From Cupriavidus numazuensis (GTDB taxonomy: Bacteria; Pseudomonadota; Gammaproteobacteria; Burkholderiales; Burkholderiaceae), in NCBI RefSeq assembly GCF_905397435.1, contig NZ_CAJPVI010000032.1, positions 1 to 64,000 of the forward strand: a stretch of DNA of 64,000 nt, in the 5' to 3' direction. The notes beneath the pieces are model-generated. The model had not been told where the DNA came from. It was given only the letters and a program-made list of their open reading frames with translations, and did no database searches. The position numbers were made by a program, and so were the translations under genes. Below, in pieces: positions 24,351 through 33,375 of the stretch (position 1 is the first letter of the stretch; the number at the start of each line of letters is the position of its first letter).

Positions 24351-26552
24351 ATGTCGACCGCTTCCACTTCAGGCCTGCACCTGAAGACCCCCCACCGCGT
24401 GTTGCGCGACGCGGTCGAATTGTTGTCCTCGATGCGCTTTGCGATTTCCCTGCTGACGGTGATCGCCATTGCCAGCATCGTGGGTACCGTGCTCAAGCAG
24501 AACGAGCCGTACCCGAACTATGTGAACCAGTTCGGGCCGTTCTGGGCCGATGTCTTCCATGCGCTGTCGCTGCAGAAGGTCTACGGCTCGTGGTGGTTTC
24601 TGCTGATCCTGGCGTTCCTGGTGGTGTCGACATCGCTGTGCCTCGTGCGCAACGCGCCGAAGATGATCGTCGACATGCGTTCGTGGAAGGACCATGTGCG
24701 CGAACGCAGCCTGCGTGCGTTCCACCATCGCGGCGAATTCAATGCGGCGCGGCCGCGCGCCGACGCCACGGCTCGCGTCACGGCGTTGCTGCGCAATCGC
24801 GGCTACCGTACCCGGCAGGTCGAGCACGAAGGCGCGACGCTGCTTGCGGCGAAGGCGGGTGCGGCGAACAAGCTCGGCTATATCCTCGCGCATACCGCGA
24901 TCGTGGTGATCTGCATCGGCGGTCTGCTCGATGGCGACATGCTGATCCGCGCGCAGATGTGGTTCGGTGGCAAGACGCCGATTCGCGGCAACGCGGTCAT
25001 CAGCGATATCCCGCCGCAGCACCGGCTGTCGACCAGCAACCCGGGCTTCCGCGGCAATGCGTTCGTGCCTGAAGGCTCGACCGTCTCCACCGCGATCCTC
25101 AATATCGCGGATGGCGCACTGGTGCAGGACCTGCCGTTCAACCTCACGCTCAAGAAGTTCACGATCGATTTCTATCCGACCGGCATGCCCAAGCTGTTCG
25201 CGTCCGACGTGGTCGTGACCGACCGCGCCACCGGCAAGCAGACCCATGCGACGGTGAAGGTCAATGAGCCGCTGATCGTCGACGGCGTCGCGATCTACCA
25301 GTCGAGCTTCGAGGACGGAGGCTCGCAGCTGAAGTTCGTCGGCTATCCGATGCAGGGCACGGCCCACGGTACGTTCCCGTTTGCCGGCACCGTTGGCGGC
25401 AACGCTCCGCTGACCGGCACGGGCCTGGCCGCAGACACTGAAGGCCTGACCGTCGAGTTCAGCGACTTCCGCCTGATGAACATCGAGAACGTCACCGATG
25501 CCTCGGGCAAGCCCGACGTGCGTGGCGTGGCGCGCAAGTCGTTCAACGAGACCATCGAGTCGCACCTGGGCGCGGCCGCGAGCGCGCAGAAGGAAAAGAC
25601 GCTACGCAATGTCGGGCCGTCGGTGCAGTACAAGCTGCGCGACCGCAACGGCCAGGCACGCGAGTACAACAACTACATGGTGCCGGTGCAGCTCGATGGC
25701 CAGTCGGTGTTCCTGGCTGGCATGCGCGAGTCGCCCAACGAGCCGTTCCGTTACCTGCGCATTCCCGCCGACGACCAGGGCAGCGTGGCCGACTGGATGC
25801 GCCTGCGCGCCGCGCTGCAGGACCGCGGCATGCGCAGCGAGGCGGCGCGTCGCTTTGCGCTCGCGTCGATGCCGGGCGCGGACAAGGCCGAACTGCGTGG
25901 CCAGCTTGCCGAAAGCGCACTGCGCGCGCTGGACCTTTTTGCCGGCGCGACCCGCCCGAATCCGGATTCCCCGCCGGGCGGCTTCACGGCGATCGCGTCA
26001 TTCCTCGAAAAGTCGGTGCCGGCGGCGGAGCAGCAGAAGGCCGCCGATGTGTTGCTGAAGATCCTCAATGGCTCGATGTGGGAGCTGTGGCAGATCGCGC
26101 GCGCGCAGGACAAGCAGCCGGTGGTGCCCAACAGTGCGCAGAGCGGCGCATTCCTGCAGCAATCGATCAACGCGCTGTCGGACAGCTTCTTCTACGGCGC
26201 GCCGGTCTTCCTGCAGCTCGACGACTTCAAGGAGATCAAGGCCAGCGTGTTCCAGATGACCCGTGCGCCGGGCAAGAACATCGTGTATCTTGGCTGTCTG
26301 CTGCTGGTGCTGGGCGTGTTCTCGATGTTCTATATCCGCGAGCGCCGCGTCTGGGTCTGGATCAAGGATCCGGGACACCATGCGGACGCCACCGTGCCAA
26401 CGGAAGCGGCAACGCCAGGCAGCCATGTGCTGATGGCCATGTCGACCCAGCGCCGCACGCTGGACTTCGAGAAGGAATTCGTCGCCTTGCGCGACGACAT
26501 CGGCCGCGCGGCCGGGGCGGAAACAGACACCTCGGCGCAGGCGCAGCATTGA
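24351..26552 (+). CDS. resB: Cytochrome c biogenesis protein ResB (Ccs1)
   Basis: A 733-residue membrane protein, half of the System II haem-delivery and ligation complex with CcsA. Early helices are FAISLLTVIAIASIVGTVL (about residues 26-44) and WWFLLILAFLVVSTSLCL (about 81-98). A third (LGYILAHTAIVVICIGGLL) precedes a periplasmic domain of over 400 residues, and the last helix is IVYLGCLLLVLGVFSMFYI. The soluble domain shows the typical NLTLKKFTIDFYPTGMPK and YQSSFEDGGS segments. The start is ATG 24351; the long open frame upstream is a shadow of the preceding gene. Confidence 0.95.
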   Translation: MSTASTSGLHLKTPHRVLRDAVELLSSMRFAISLLTVIAIASIVGTVLKQNEPYPNYVNQFGPFWADVFHALSLQKVYGSWWFLLILAFLVVSTSLCLVRNAPKMIVDMRSWKDHVRERSLRAFHHRGEFNAARPRADATARVTALLRNRGYRTRQVEHEGATLLAAKAGAANKLGYILAHTAIVVICIGGLLDGDMLIRAQMWFGGKTPIRGNAVISDIPPQHRLSTSNPGFRGNAFVPEGSTVSTAILNIADGALVQDLPFNLTLKKFTIDFYPTGMPKLFASDVVVTDRATGKQTHATVKVNEPLIVDGVAIYQSSFEDGGSQLKFVGYPMQGTAHGTFPFAGTVGGNAPLTGTGLAADTEGLTVEFSDFRLMNIENVTDASGKPDVRGVARKSFNETIESHLGAAASAQKEKTLRNVGPSVQYKLRDRNGQAREYNNYMVPVQLDGQSVFLAGMRESPNEPFRYLRIPADDQGSVADWMRLRAALQDRGMRSEAARRFALASMPGADKAELRGQLAESALRALDLFAGATRPNPDSPPGGFTAIASFLEKSVPAAEQQKAADVLLKILNGSMWELWQIARAQDKQPVVPNSAQSGAFLQQSINALSDSFFYGAPVFLQLDDFKEIKASVFQMTRAPGKNIVYLGCLLLVLGVFSMFYIRERRVWVWIKDPGHHADATVPTEAATPGSHVLMAMSTQRRTLDFEKEFVALRDDIGRAAGAETDTSAQAQH

Positions 26553-26643
26553 ACCCGTCGGGCCGGACCGTGGCGATCGTCTCCGGTTGCCGCCCGGCTT
26601 TTGTGGCGCAGCCTCAGGTTGCGTGCAGATCGCAGGTAACGCT

Positions 26644-27849
26644 ATGTCTTCTAACGTGAACCAGGCCGCCCGGCCGGCCATGCGCCCAGCAACTTCTGCC
26701 GATTCCGGCGTACTGGACGAGTCCTACCTCGAACCTTCCTTCCTGCGCCGGCTCACGTGGCTGGACTGGGCCTTCGCCGTGCTGCTGGCAGTCGGCGCCG
26801 GCGTGGCGCTGTCGCGCTACGGCCAGTGGATGAACGGCTACGACAAGGCCGTGCTGATTGCCGCGGTGCCGACTTTCGCGCTGCTCGGCTGGCACTGGAA
26901 GCCCGTGCGGCCGTTGATGGTCGGGCTCGCCGTGCTGTCGCTGTTCGCCGTGCAGCTCTACCAGGGCCAGCTCGCGCGCGCCGACCAGGCCTTCTTCCTG
27001 AAGTATTTCCTGTCCAGCCAGTCGGCCATCCTGTGGATGAGTGCACTGGTGTTCCTGTCCACGCTGTTCTACTGGGTGGGACTGGCCACGCGCTCGGCGA
27101 CCGGCTACAGCATCGGCAGCAAGCTGTGCTGGGCGGCGGTGGTGCTCGGCTTCACGGGCATGCTGGTGCGCTGGTACGAGTCGTATCTGGTCGGCACGGA
27201 TATCGGCCATATCCCGATCTCGAACCTCTATGAAGTGTTCGTGCTGTTCACGCTGATCACGTCGCTGTTCTATCTCTACTACGAAGGCCGCTACGCGACG
27301 CGCGCGCTCGGCCCGTTCGTGATGCTGGTGGTGTCGGCCGCGGTGGGTTTCCTGCTTTGGTACACGGTCAGCCGCAATGCGCAGGAGATCCAGCCGCTGG
27401 TGCCGGCACTGCAGAGCTGGTGGATGAAGATCCACGTGCCGGCCAACTTCATCGGCTACGGCACGTTCGCACTCGCGGCGATGGTTTCGGTGGCCTACCT
27501 GCTCAAGCAGCGCGGCATCCTGGCCGAGCGCCTGCCGTCGCTCGAAGTGCTCGACGATGTGATGTACAAGGCTATCGCGGTCGGTTTCGCGTTTTTCACC
27601 ATCGCGACCATCCTCGGCGCGCTGTGGGCGGCGGAAGCGTGGGGCGGCTACTGGAGCTGGGATCCGAAGGAGACCTGGGCCCTGATCGTCTGGCTGAACT
27701 ATGCGGCCTGGCTGCACATGCGGCTGATGAAGGGGCTGCGCGGCACGGTCGCAGCATGGTGGGCGCTGATGGGCCTGCTGGTGACGACATTTGCCTTCCT
27801 GGGCGTCAACATGTTCCTGTCCGGCCTTCACAGTTACGGCGAATTGTGA
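26644..27849 (+). CDS. ccsA: Cytochrome c biogenesis protein CcsA (CcsB), haem handling
   Basis: A 401-residue multi-pass membrane protein that passes haem to the periplasm and ligates it to CxxCH apoproteins, working with ResB. The haem-binding tryptophan-rich WWD signature is intact: WGGYWSWDPKETWALIVWL (about residues 333-351), with conserved histidines in VPANFIGYG-preceding KIHVP and in AWLHMRL. It starts at ATG 26644, 91 nt after resB. A strong terminator follows. Confidence 0.95.
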   Translation: MSSNVNQAARPAMRPATSADSGVLDESYLEPSFLRRLTWLDWAFAVLLAVGAGVALSRYGQWMNGYDKAVLIAAVPTFALLGWHWKPVRPLMVGLAVLSLFAVQLYQGQLARADQAFFLKYFLSSQSAILWMSALVFLSTLFYWVGLATRSATGYSIGSKLCWAAVVLGFTGMLVRWYESYLVGTDIGHIPISNLYEVFVLFTLITSLFYLYYEGRYATRALGPFVMLVVSAAVGFLLWYTVSRNAQEIQPLVPALQSWWMKIHVPANFIGYGTFALAAMVSVAYLLKQRGILAERLPSLEVLDDVMYKAIAVGFAFFTIATILGALWAAEAWGGYWSWDPKETWALIVWLNYAAWLHMRLMKGLRGTVAAWWALMGLLVTTFAFLGVNMFLSGLHSYGEL

Positions 27850-27875
27850 TGATTGCGCCATGCGCATGATGAAGA

Positions 27876-27903
27876 AAACCTGCCCATCGGGCAGGTTTTT
27901 TTT
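27876..27903 (+). terminator. Terminator after ccsA
   Basis: aacctgccc (27877-27885) / gggcaggtt (27889-27897), loop ATC, then a run of T to 27903. It closes resB-ccsA. Confidence 0.93.
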
Positions 27904-27991
27904 CGTCCGCAGGGAATAAACGCATCACATCCGGTGTTTACTTGAGGAACGGTGCCGGCTGGCGGCACCGGCTTGCATGGAGAAGAACATC

Positions 27992-28435
27992 ATGGCACGT
28001 CTGCGTCGTCCTACCGCTGCATCTCTCGTTCGTCCTGTCGCACTGGCCCTTGGCTGTACCTCTGTTGTCCTGCTGGCTGCCTGTTCCGGCATGAGCGGGA
28101 TGGGGATGGGCGGCGCCGGCAGCATGCCGCCCACCGTCAAGGTGACCGACGGGGTGCTGACCGATCCGCAAGGCCTGACGCTGTACACGTTCGACCGCGA
28201 CACCAAGGACAGCGGCAAGAGCGCCTGCAACGGGATGTGCGCGACCAACTGGCCGCCGCTGATGGCAGCGCCGAACACGAGCGCGTCGGGCAGCTACACC
28301 ATCATCACGCGTGAAGACGGCGGCAAGCAGTGGGCCTACCGCGGCATGCCGCTGTACCGCTTCGCCAAGGATGCCAAGGCGGGCGACCGTATGGGCGACA
28401 ACCTCAACAATGTCTGGCACGTCGCCAAGCCCTGA
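27992..28435 (+). CDS. Secreted lipoprotein with YxFxxD repeats (COG4315 type)
   Basis: A 147-residue lipoprotein: signal with lipobox LLAACSGM, then a Gly/Met-rich linker (GMSGMGMGGAGSM). Two repeats typical of the secreted-repeat family follow: LTLYTFDRDTKDSGKSACNG with the paired Cys motif CNGMCATNWPP, and MPLYRFAKDAKAGD. The function of the family is unknown; members often sit beside ECF sigma factors. ATG 27992 follows GGAGAAG; the ATG at 27977 lacks a ribosome site. The sigma-factor gene is 31 nt downstream, which suggests one transcript. Confidence 0.85.
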   Translation: MARLRRPTAASLVRPVALALGCTSVVLLAACSGMSGMGMGGAGSMPPTVKVTDGVLTDPQGLTLYTFDRDTKDSGKSACNGMCATNWPPLMAAPNTSASGSYTIITREDGGKQWAYRGMPLYRFAKDAKAGDRMGDNLNNVWHVAKP

Positions 28436-28466
28436 GTACCCCGCGACGGATTGAGTCCGGTAAGGC

Positions 28467-29018
28467 ATGGACGGGTTTGAAGGCCAGCTGATCGCACTGG
28501 CGCCGCGCCTGCGGCGCCACGCGCGTGGCCTGACCAGCGACGCGGCGCAGGCCGACGACCTGGTCCAGGACACGCTGGAGCGCGCGCTGCGTTACCGCTG
28601 GCGCTTCCGCCTGCGCCCGGGGGCATGGTGGGGCGATGGCGCCGATGGCCTGCTGCCGTGGCTGCTCACGCTGATGCACCGCCTGCGCCTGAATGCCGTG
28701 CGCAGGAAGGACCTGGTCGTCGCGATGGAAACCTTGCCGGAGGTCAGCGCCCCGGCAACGGATCCGGGATTGCGGCGCGATCTGCTGCAAGCGTTGACGG
28801 CCTTGCCCGAAGCGCAGCGCGCGGTGCTGCTGCTGGTCAGCCTGGAGCAGTTCACGTATGCCGAGGCCGCACAGGTGCTCAACGTTCCGGTTGGCACCGT
28901 GATGTCCCGCCTGGCGCGAGCGCGCGAACACATGCGAATCCTGCTGGACGGCACAGGGCGGCCACAACCGGCCACACAGGCCACCGACCCGGCCACGACG
29001 CTGCAGCGAGTGAAATGA
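28467..29018 (+). CDS. ECF-type RNA polymerase sigma factor
   Basis: A 183-residue sigma-70 family protein with only regions 2 and 4. Region 2 includes LTSDAAQADDLVQDTLERALRYRWRF; region 4 includes LPEAQRAVLLLVSLEQFTYAEAAQVLNVPVGTVMSRLARARE with its helix-turn-helix. A Trp/Gly-rich stretch (RPGAWWGDGADGLLPWLL) lies between the region 2 helices. It overlaps the anti-sigma gene by 4 nt, the standard pairing. The preceding lipoprotein and the following msrPQ genes are candidate targets. Confidence 0.9.
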   Translation: MDGFEGQLIALAPRLRRHARGLTSDAAQADDLVQDTLERALRYRWRFRLRPGAWWGDGADGLLPWLLTLMHRLRLNAVRRKDLVVAMETLPEVSAPATDPGLRRDLLQALTALPEAQRAVLLLVSLEQFTYAEAAQVLNVPVGTVMSRLARAREHMRILLDGTGRPQPATQATDPATTLQRVK

Positions 29019-29851
29019 TGTCCCCGATCCACGAAGCCGACCTGCATGCCTACGCCGACGGCCAGCTAAGCGGCCGCCGCCGCGCAGCCGTGGAGGCATA
29101 CCTGGCCGAGCGGCCGGAAGTGGCGGCACGTGTGGCCGAATGGCGCAGGCAGGCGGACGCATTGCATGGCGCGCTCGATGGCGTGCTCAACGAACCGGTG
29201 CCGCTTGCCGCGCTGCCTGAGCCGCTGCGTGGCGGTTTGCCCCGGCATGACCGCATCGCGCGCGGCTGGCGCACCGGATGGATCGCGGCCTGTGCCTCTG
29301 TTGCCTCGCTGGTGGTGGGCGGCGCGATTGGCTGGGTCGCGCACGGACGCATGGCGGACGGCCCTGTCATTGCCATGGCGCCCGGCGAGCGCTTTGCGCG
29401 CGAAGCGCTGGTCTCCCATGCGGTTTATGCGCCCGAAGTGCGACATCCCGTGGAAGTGCCAGCGACCGACGAAGCCCATCTGATCGCGTGGCTGTCCAAG
29501 CGCCTCGGTGCGCCGTTGCAGGTACCCGACCTGCGTCCGCAGGGTTTTCACCTGATCGGCGGCCGCCTCGGCGTGGCGGAAGGCGGGCCATCCGCGATCC
29601 TCATGTACGAGGCTGACGACGGCACGCGCCTGTCGCTGCAATTGCGCCGCATGGCGCAGGGTACGCCCGACACGGGCTTCCGGCTCGAACAGATGCCTCG
29701 GGCCGCCCCCGGCCGGCCCGGCGCGGCGCCCATGGCGTTCTACTGGATCGACCGCAGTCTCGGGTTCGCGCTGGCCGGGCAGGTGGATCGAGCGCGGCTG
29801 CTGACACTGGCGCAGTCCGTGTACCAGCAATACCAGGGCCAGGGCGGCTAG
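29015..29851 (+). CDS. Membrane anti-sigma factor paired with the ECF sigma factor
   Basis: A 278-residue protein. An N-terminal cytoplasmic helical domain (SPIHEADLHAYADGQLSGRRRAAVEAYL) resembles anti-sigma domains but lacks the His-x3-Cys-x2-Cys zinc motif. One transmembrane helix (WIAACASVASLVVGGAIGWVA, about residues 89-109) is followed by a periplasmic domain of about 170 residues with HPVEVPATDEAHLIAWLSKR and PDLRPQGFHLIGGRL. It would hold the sigma factor at the membrane until a periplasmic signal arrives. The ATGA overlap at 29015-29018 shows translational coupling. Confidence 0.85.
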   Translation: MMSPIHEADLHAYADGQLSGRRRAAVEAYLAERPEVAARVAEWRRQADALHGALDGVLNEPVPLAALPEPLRGGLPRHDRIARGWRTGWIAACASVASLVVGGAIGWVAHGRMADGPVIAMAPGERFAREALVSHAVYAPEVRHPVEVPATDEAHLIAWLSKRLGAPLQVPDLRPQGFHLIGGRLGVAEGGPSAILMYEADDGTRLSLQLRRMAQGTPDTGFRLEQMPRAAPGRPGAAPMAFYWIDRSLGFALAGQVDRARLLTLAQSVYQQYQGQGG

Positions 29852-29955
29852 GCGCATCAGCCGCCTCCTGCAAAAAAAGCTGTCAGGAATGGCCAGCACC
29901 AACCGACCAACGGGAAGTCCAACTCCCGGGCCGTTTGAAGTACCAAGGAACAACC

Positions 29956-30963
29956 ATGCTGATTCCCTCCCCGAAGTGGCTGCGCGGTGACGATATCGCC
30001 GCCTCCGAGATCACGCCGCGCCATGTGTTCGCCACGCGCCGGCGCCTGCTGGCCCTCGCTGCGGCCGGCACCGCCGGTGCTGCGCTGAGTCCGTGGCTCG
30101 CGCGCGAGGCTCGCGCCCAACAGGGCCATCACGGAGCCAAGCTGGCGGCCACGCCGAACAGCGCCTTCGTGGTGACGGAAAAGCGCACGCCTTACGAGGA
30201 CATCACCACCTACAACAACTTCTACGAATTCGGTACCGACAAGTCCGACCCGGCGCGCAATGCCGGTACGCTGCGGCCGCGTCCGTGGCAGGTGGCGGTG
30301 GAAGGCCTGGTGAAGAAACCCAAGGTCTATGACCTCGACGAGCTGCTGAAGCTCGCCCCGATGGAAGAGCGCGTGTACCGGCTGCGTTGCGTGGAAGGCT
30401 GGTCGATGGTGATCCCGTGGCTCGGCTATCCGCTGGCCGAGCTGATCCGCCGCGTGGAGCCGCAGCCGGGGGCGAAGTACGTGCAGTTCATCACGCTCGC
30501 CGACAAGAAGCAGATGCCCGGCATCAGCAGCTCGGTGCTGGACTGGCCCTACAGCGAAGGCCTGCGCATGGACGAGGCGATGCACCCGCTCGCGCTGCTG
30601 ACCTTCGGGCTCTATGGCGAAGTGCTGCCGAACCAGAACGGGGCGCCCGTGCGCATGGTGCTGCCGTGGAAATACGGCTTCAAGAGCGCGAAGTCCATCG
30701 TGAAGATCCGCTTCGTCGACAAGCAGCCGCCGACGAGCTGGAATCTGGCCGCGCCGCAGGAATATGGCTTCTACTCGAACGTGAACCCCGATGTGGACCA
30801 CCCGCGCTGGAGCCAGGCGACCGAGCGGCGCATTGGGGAGGATAGCGGCGGCGGCGGGTTTGCGGCGCTGTTCGCACCCAAGCGCAAGACGCTGCCGTTC
30901 AACGGCTACGGCCAGCAGGTCGCGTCGCTGTACCAGGGCATGGATCTGAGGAAGTTCTTCTGA
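29956..30963 (+). CDS. msrP: Periplasmic methionine sulfoxide reductase, molybdopterin subunit
   Basis: A 335-residue MsrP (YedY), which repairs oxidised methionines in envelope proteins using a molybdopterin cofactor. The twin-arginine signal is visible as ATRRRLLALAAAG followed by a hydrophobic stretch and AREARA. The Mo-ligating cysteine is Cys145 in RLRCVEGWSMVIPW. It starts at ATG 29956 behind AAGGAA, 104 nt after the anti-sigma gene. Its stop overlaps the msrQ start by one base. Confidence 0.95.
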   Translation: MLIPSPKWLRGDDIAASEITPRHVFATRRRLLALAAAGTAGAALSPWLAREARAQQGHHGAKLAATPNSAFVVTEKRTPYEDITTYNNFYEFGTDKSDPARNAGTLRPRPWQVAVEGLVKKPKVYDLDELLKLAPMEERVYRLRCVEGWSMVIPWLGYPLAELIRRVEPQPGAKYVQFITLADKKQMPGISSSVLDWPYSEGLRMDEAMHPLALLTFGLYGEVLPNQNGAPVRMVLPWKYGFKSAKSIVKIRFVDKQPPTSWNLAAPQEYGFYSNVNPDVDHPRWSQATERRIGEDSGGGGFAALFAPKRKTLPFNGYGQQVASLYQGMDLRKFF

Positions 30964-31655
30964 TGGGCAGGGCTGACATGACGGTTTCGCAACCGACTCC
31001 GACACGCGCGCAAGGCGCGGTCCCGGGCAGCAGGTCCGGCGGACTGGCGGCCCTGCCTGCGGCGCAGGTGCGCACGCTGAAGGTAGCCATCTGGCTGCTC
31101 GCGATGCTGCCGTTTGTGCGGCTGCTGTATCTGGGAGCAACCAGCCAGTTCGGCGCCAATCCGCTGGAGTTCGTGACGCGGTCCACGGGCACGTGGACGC
31201 TGGTGATGCTGTGCGTGACGCTGGCGATTACGCCGCTGCGTCGCCTGACTGGCTGGAACTGGCTCGTGCGCCTGCGCCGCATGCTGGGGCTGTTCGCGTT
31301 CTTCTACGGGCTGCAGCACTTCCTGCTGTGGATCGGCGTGGATCGTGGCTTCGATTTCGCCTACATGCTGAAGGACGTGGTCAAGCGGCCGTTCATCACG
31401 GTTGGCTTCGCGGCGTTTGTGCTGATGGTTCCGCTGGCGCTGACGTCGACCAACGGCATGGTGCGGCGCCTGGGTGGCAAGCGCTGGCAGGCGCTGCACA
31501 AGGCCGTGTATGCGATCGCAGTGCTGGCCATCCTGCACTACTGGTGGCACAAGGCTGGCAAGAACGACTTCAGCGAAGTGTCGATCTACGCCGCGGTAGT
31601 GTTCGTGCTGCTGGGGCTGCGCCTGTGGTGGCGCTGGCGTCCGGCCGCCCGCTGA
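30963..31655 (+). CDS. msrQ: MsrQ haem-binding membrane subunit
   Basis: A 230-residue, six-helix b-type haem protein that feeds quinone-derived electrons to MsrP. Conserved features are the TGTWTLVMLCVTLAITPLRR helix and histidines in GLQHFLLWIGVD, LHKAVYAIAVLAILHYWWH. An Ala/Pro-rich cytoplasmic N-terminus of about 35 residues precedes the first helix, so a later start (for example ATG 30978) is possible. It is convergent with lysA. Confidence 0.93.
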   Translation: MGRADMTVSQPTPTRAQGAVPGSRSGGLAALPAAQVRTLKVAIWLLAMLPFVRLLYLGATSQFGANPLEFVTRSTGTWTLVMLCVTLAITPLRRLTGWNWLVRLRRMLGLFAFFYGLQHFLLWIGVDRGFDFAYMLKDVVKRPFITVGFAAFVLMVPLALTSTNGMVRRLGGKRWQALHKAVYAIAVLAILHYWWHKAGKNDFSEVSIYAAVVFVLLGLRLWWRWRPAAR

Positions 31656-31685
31656 GGCGGGCAGGCCGGGAGCCTGGCAGCTGGA

Positions 31686-32945
31686 TCAGTCCTGCAACAG
31701 GCGTTCGTCGCGGAACAGGTCTTCGACCAGTTCACGCTCGCGCACGAGGTGGACCTTGCCTCCGTCGACCATGACTTCGGCGGCGCGCGGGCGCGTGTTG
31801 TAGTTGGAGCTCATCACGAAGCCGTAGGCGCCGGCCGACATCACCGCCAGCAGGTCGCCGGGCTGCACGGCCAGCGAACGGTCGCGGCCGAGCCAGTCGC
31901 CCGATTCGCACACCGGACCGACGATGTCGTAGGTGACCGGCGATCCGCCGTTCGCCTTGACCGGCTCGATGCGGTGGTAGGCCTCGTACATGGCCGGACG
32001 CGCCAGGTCGTTCATGGCGGCATCGACGATGCAGAAGTTCTTCGCAGCGCCGGGCTTGAGGAACTCCACCTGCGTCAGCAGCACGCCGGCATTGCCGACC
32101 AGCGAGCGGCCCGGTTCGAACAACACTTCGCGATGCGCGTGGCCGCGTGCCGCCACACGGTCGAGCAGCGTGGTGGCAAAGCCCGTGATATCCGGCGGCG
32201 TCTCGTCGGTGTAGGTGATGCCCAGGCCGCCACCGACATCGATGTGCTCGAGCACGATGCCTTCGCGTTCCAGCGCTTCCACCACGTCGAGGACCTTGTC
32301 GAGCGCTTCCAGGTACGGCGCCACTTCGGTGATCTGGGAACCGATGTGGCAGTCGATGCCGGTGACTTCGATATTCGGCAGTGCCGCTGCTGCGCGGTAC
32401 GTGGGCAGCACGTCCTCGAACGCGATGCCGAACTTGTTGCCCTTCAGGCCCGTCGAGATGTACGGATGGGTCTTGGCATCGACGTCCGGGTTGATGCGCA
32501 GCGACACCCGTGCGCGCTTGCCGATCTGGCCGGCCACGGCATTGAGGCGGTCCAGCTCGGGAATCGATTCCACGTTGAAGCAGCGCACGTCATGCGCGAG
32601 CGCGAGTTCCATTTCCGCCGCGTTCTTGCCGACGCCGGAAAACACCACCTTGCGCGGATCGCCACCGGCGGCCAGCACGCGCTTGAGTTCGCCACCGGAG
32701 ACGATGTCGAAGCCCGCGCCCAGTTTGGCGAAGACCTGCAGCACCGCCAGGTTCGAGTTGGCCTTCATGGCGTACTGCACCTGAGCCTTGCGGCCCTTGC
32801 AGGCGGCGGCGTAGCCCTGGTAGGCGGCGGTCAGCGCCGCGCGCGAGTACACGTAGGTCGGCGTGCCGAATTCGGCGGCGATCTGCGCCAGCGGCACCTG
32901 TTCGGCCATCAGGGCGCCGTCCTGGCGATGGAAAAATGCGGTCAT
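31686..32945 (-). CDS. lysA: Diaminopimelate decarboxylase
   Basis: A 419-residue PLP enzyme, the last step of lysine biosynthesis (meso-diaminopimelate to lysine). The PLP-binding lysine is Lys61 in QYAMKANSN. HIDVGGGLGI binds the phosphate, and GPVCESGDWLG supplies the active-site Cys from the partner subunit. The gene starts 2 nt after the lptM stop on the minus strand, the conserved lptM-lysA pair. Confidence 0.97.
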   Translation of the reverse strand: MTAFFHRQDGALMAEQVPLAQIAAEFGTPTYVYSRAALTAAYQGYAAACKGRKAQVQYAMKANSNLAVLQVFAKLGAGFDIVSGGELKRVLAAGGDPRKVVFSGVGKNAAEMELALAHDVRCFNVESIPELDRLNAVAGQIGKRARVSLRINPDVDAKTHPYISTGLKGNKFGIAFEDVLPTYRAAAALPNIEVTGIDCHIGSQITEVAPYLEALDKVLDVVEALEREGIVLEHIDVGGGLGITYTDETPPDITGFATTLLDRVAARGHAHREVLFEPGRSLVGNAGVLLTQVEFLKPGAAKNFCIVDAAMNDLARPAMYEAYHRIEPVKANGGSPVTYDIVGPVCESGDWLGRDRSLAVQPGDLLAVMSAGAYGFVMSSNYNTRPRAAEVMVDGGKVHLVRERELVEDLFRDERLLQD

Positions 32946-32947
32946 GG

Positions 32948-33172
32948 TTATCGGGTGGTGGGGGCGTCGGAAGAGGCCGGCGGCGTGGTGGGCGCTGCCG
33001 ACGCGGGCAGCGTGGCGTCAGGATGGCCAAGGCCCGGATCGGGCACGGACGGCGCGGTCGGCTCTGCCGGAACCCTGGGCATGGTCAGCGGTCCGCGAAT
33101 GCCGCATCCGCCCAGCAGGGGCATCGCAAGGCCGGCGGCAAACGCCGATACAATCGCAACACGACGGAGCAT
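32948..33172 (-). CDS. lptM: LptM-like small lipoprotein (YifL family)
   Basis: A 74-residue lipoprotein. The signal peptide ends in lipobox LLGGCGIRGPLTMP; the CG-x-RGPL motif just after the Cys is the LptM/YifL signature. In E. coli LptM helps LptD form correct disulfides in the LPS translocon. The C-terminal part is low-complexity Pro/Ala/Thr. The start at 33172 gives a normal signal sequence. It is upstream of lysA and divergent from cyaY, as in many proteobacteria. Confidence 0.88.
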   Translation of the reverse strand: MLRRVAIVSAFAAGLAMPLLGGCGIRGPLTMPRVPAEPTAPSVPDPGLGHPDATLPASAAPTTPPASSDAPTTR

Positions 33173-33375
33173 CGGGTCGTCCTTGAATACGGTTGGGAAA
33201 GCTGTCGGACCGGCAGCCGGCGTGTCGTACGCGGCCGCCGCCAGAGTTCCAGGGCACGGCCGGAATCCGGGAATCCTCAACAATAAAAGCCGGCCGCTGC
33301 ATGTGCTTCATGCGGTGCTCCACGCGGAGCAGCAAGGCGGACAAAGCACTGGCGCCGGCGGTCTTGGAGTTTAGC

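Noticed and set aside
27896..27990. ECF-type promoter (ggaat-like -35) upstream of the lipoprotein gene
   Set aside because: A GGAAT is present near 27913, but no matching -10 element at 16-17 bp was convincing enough to list.
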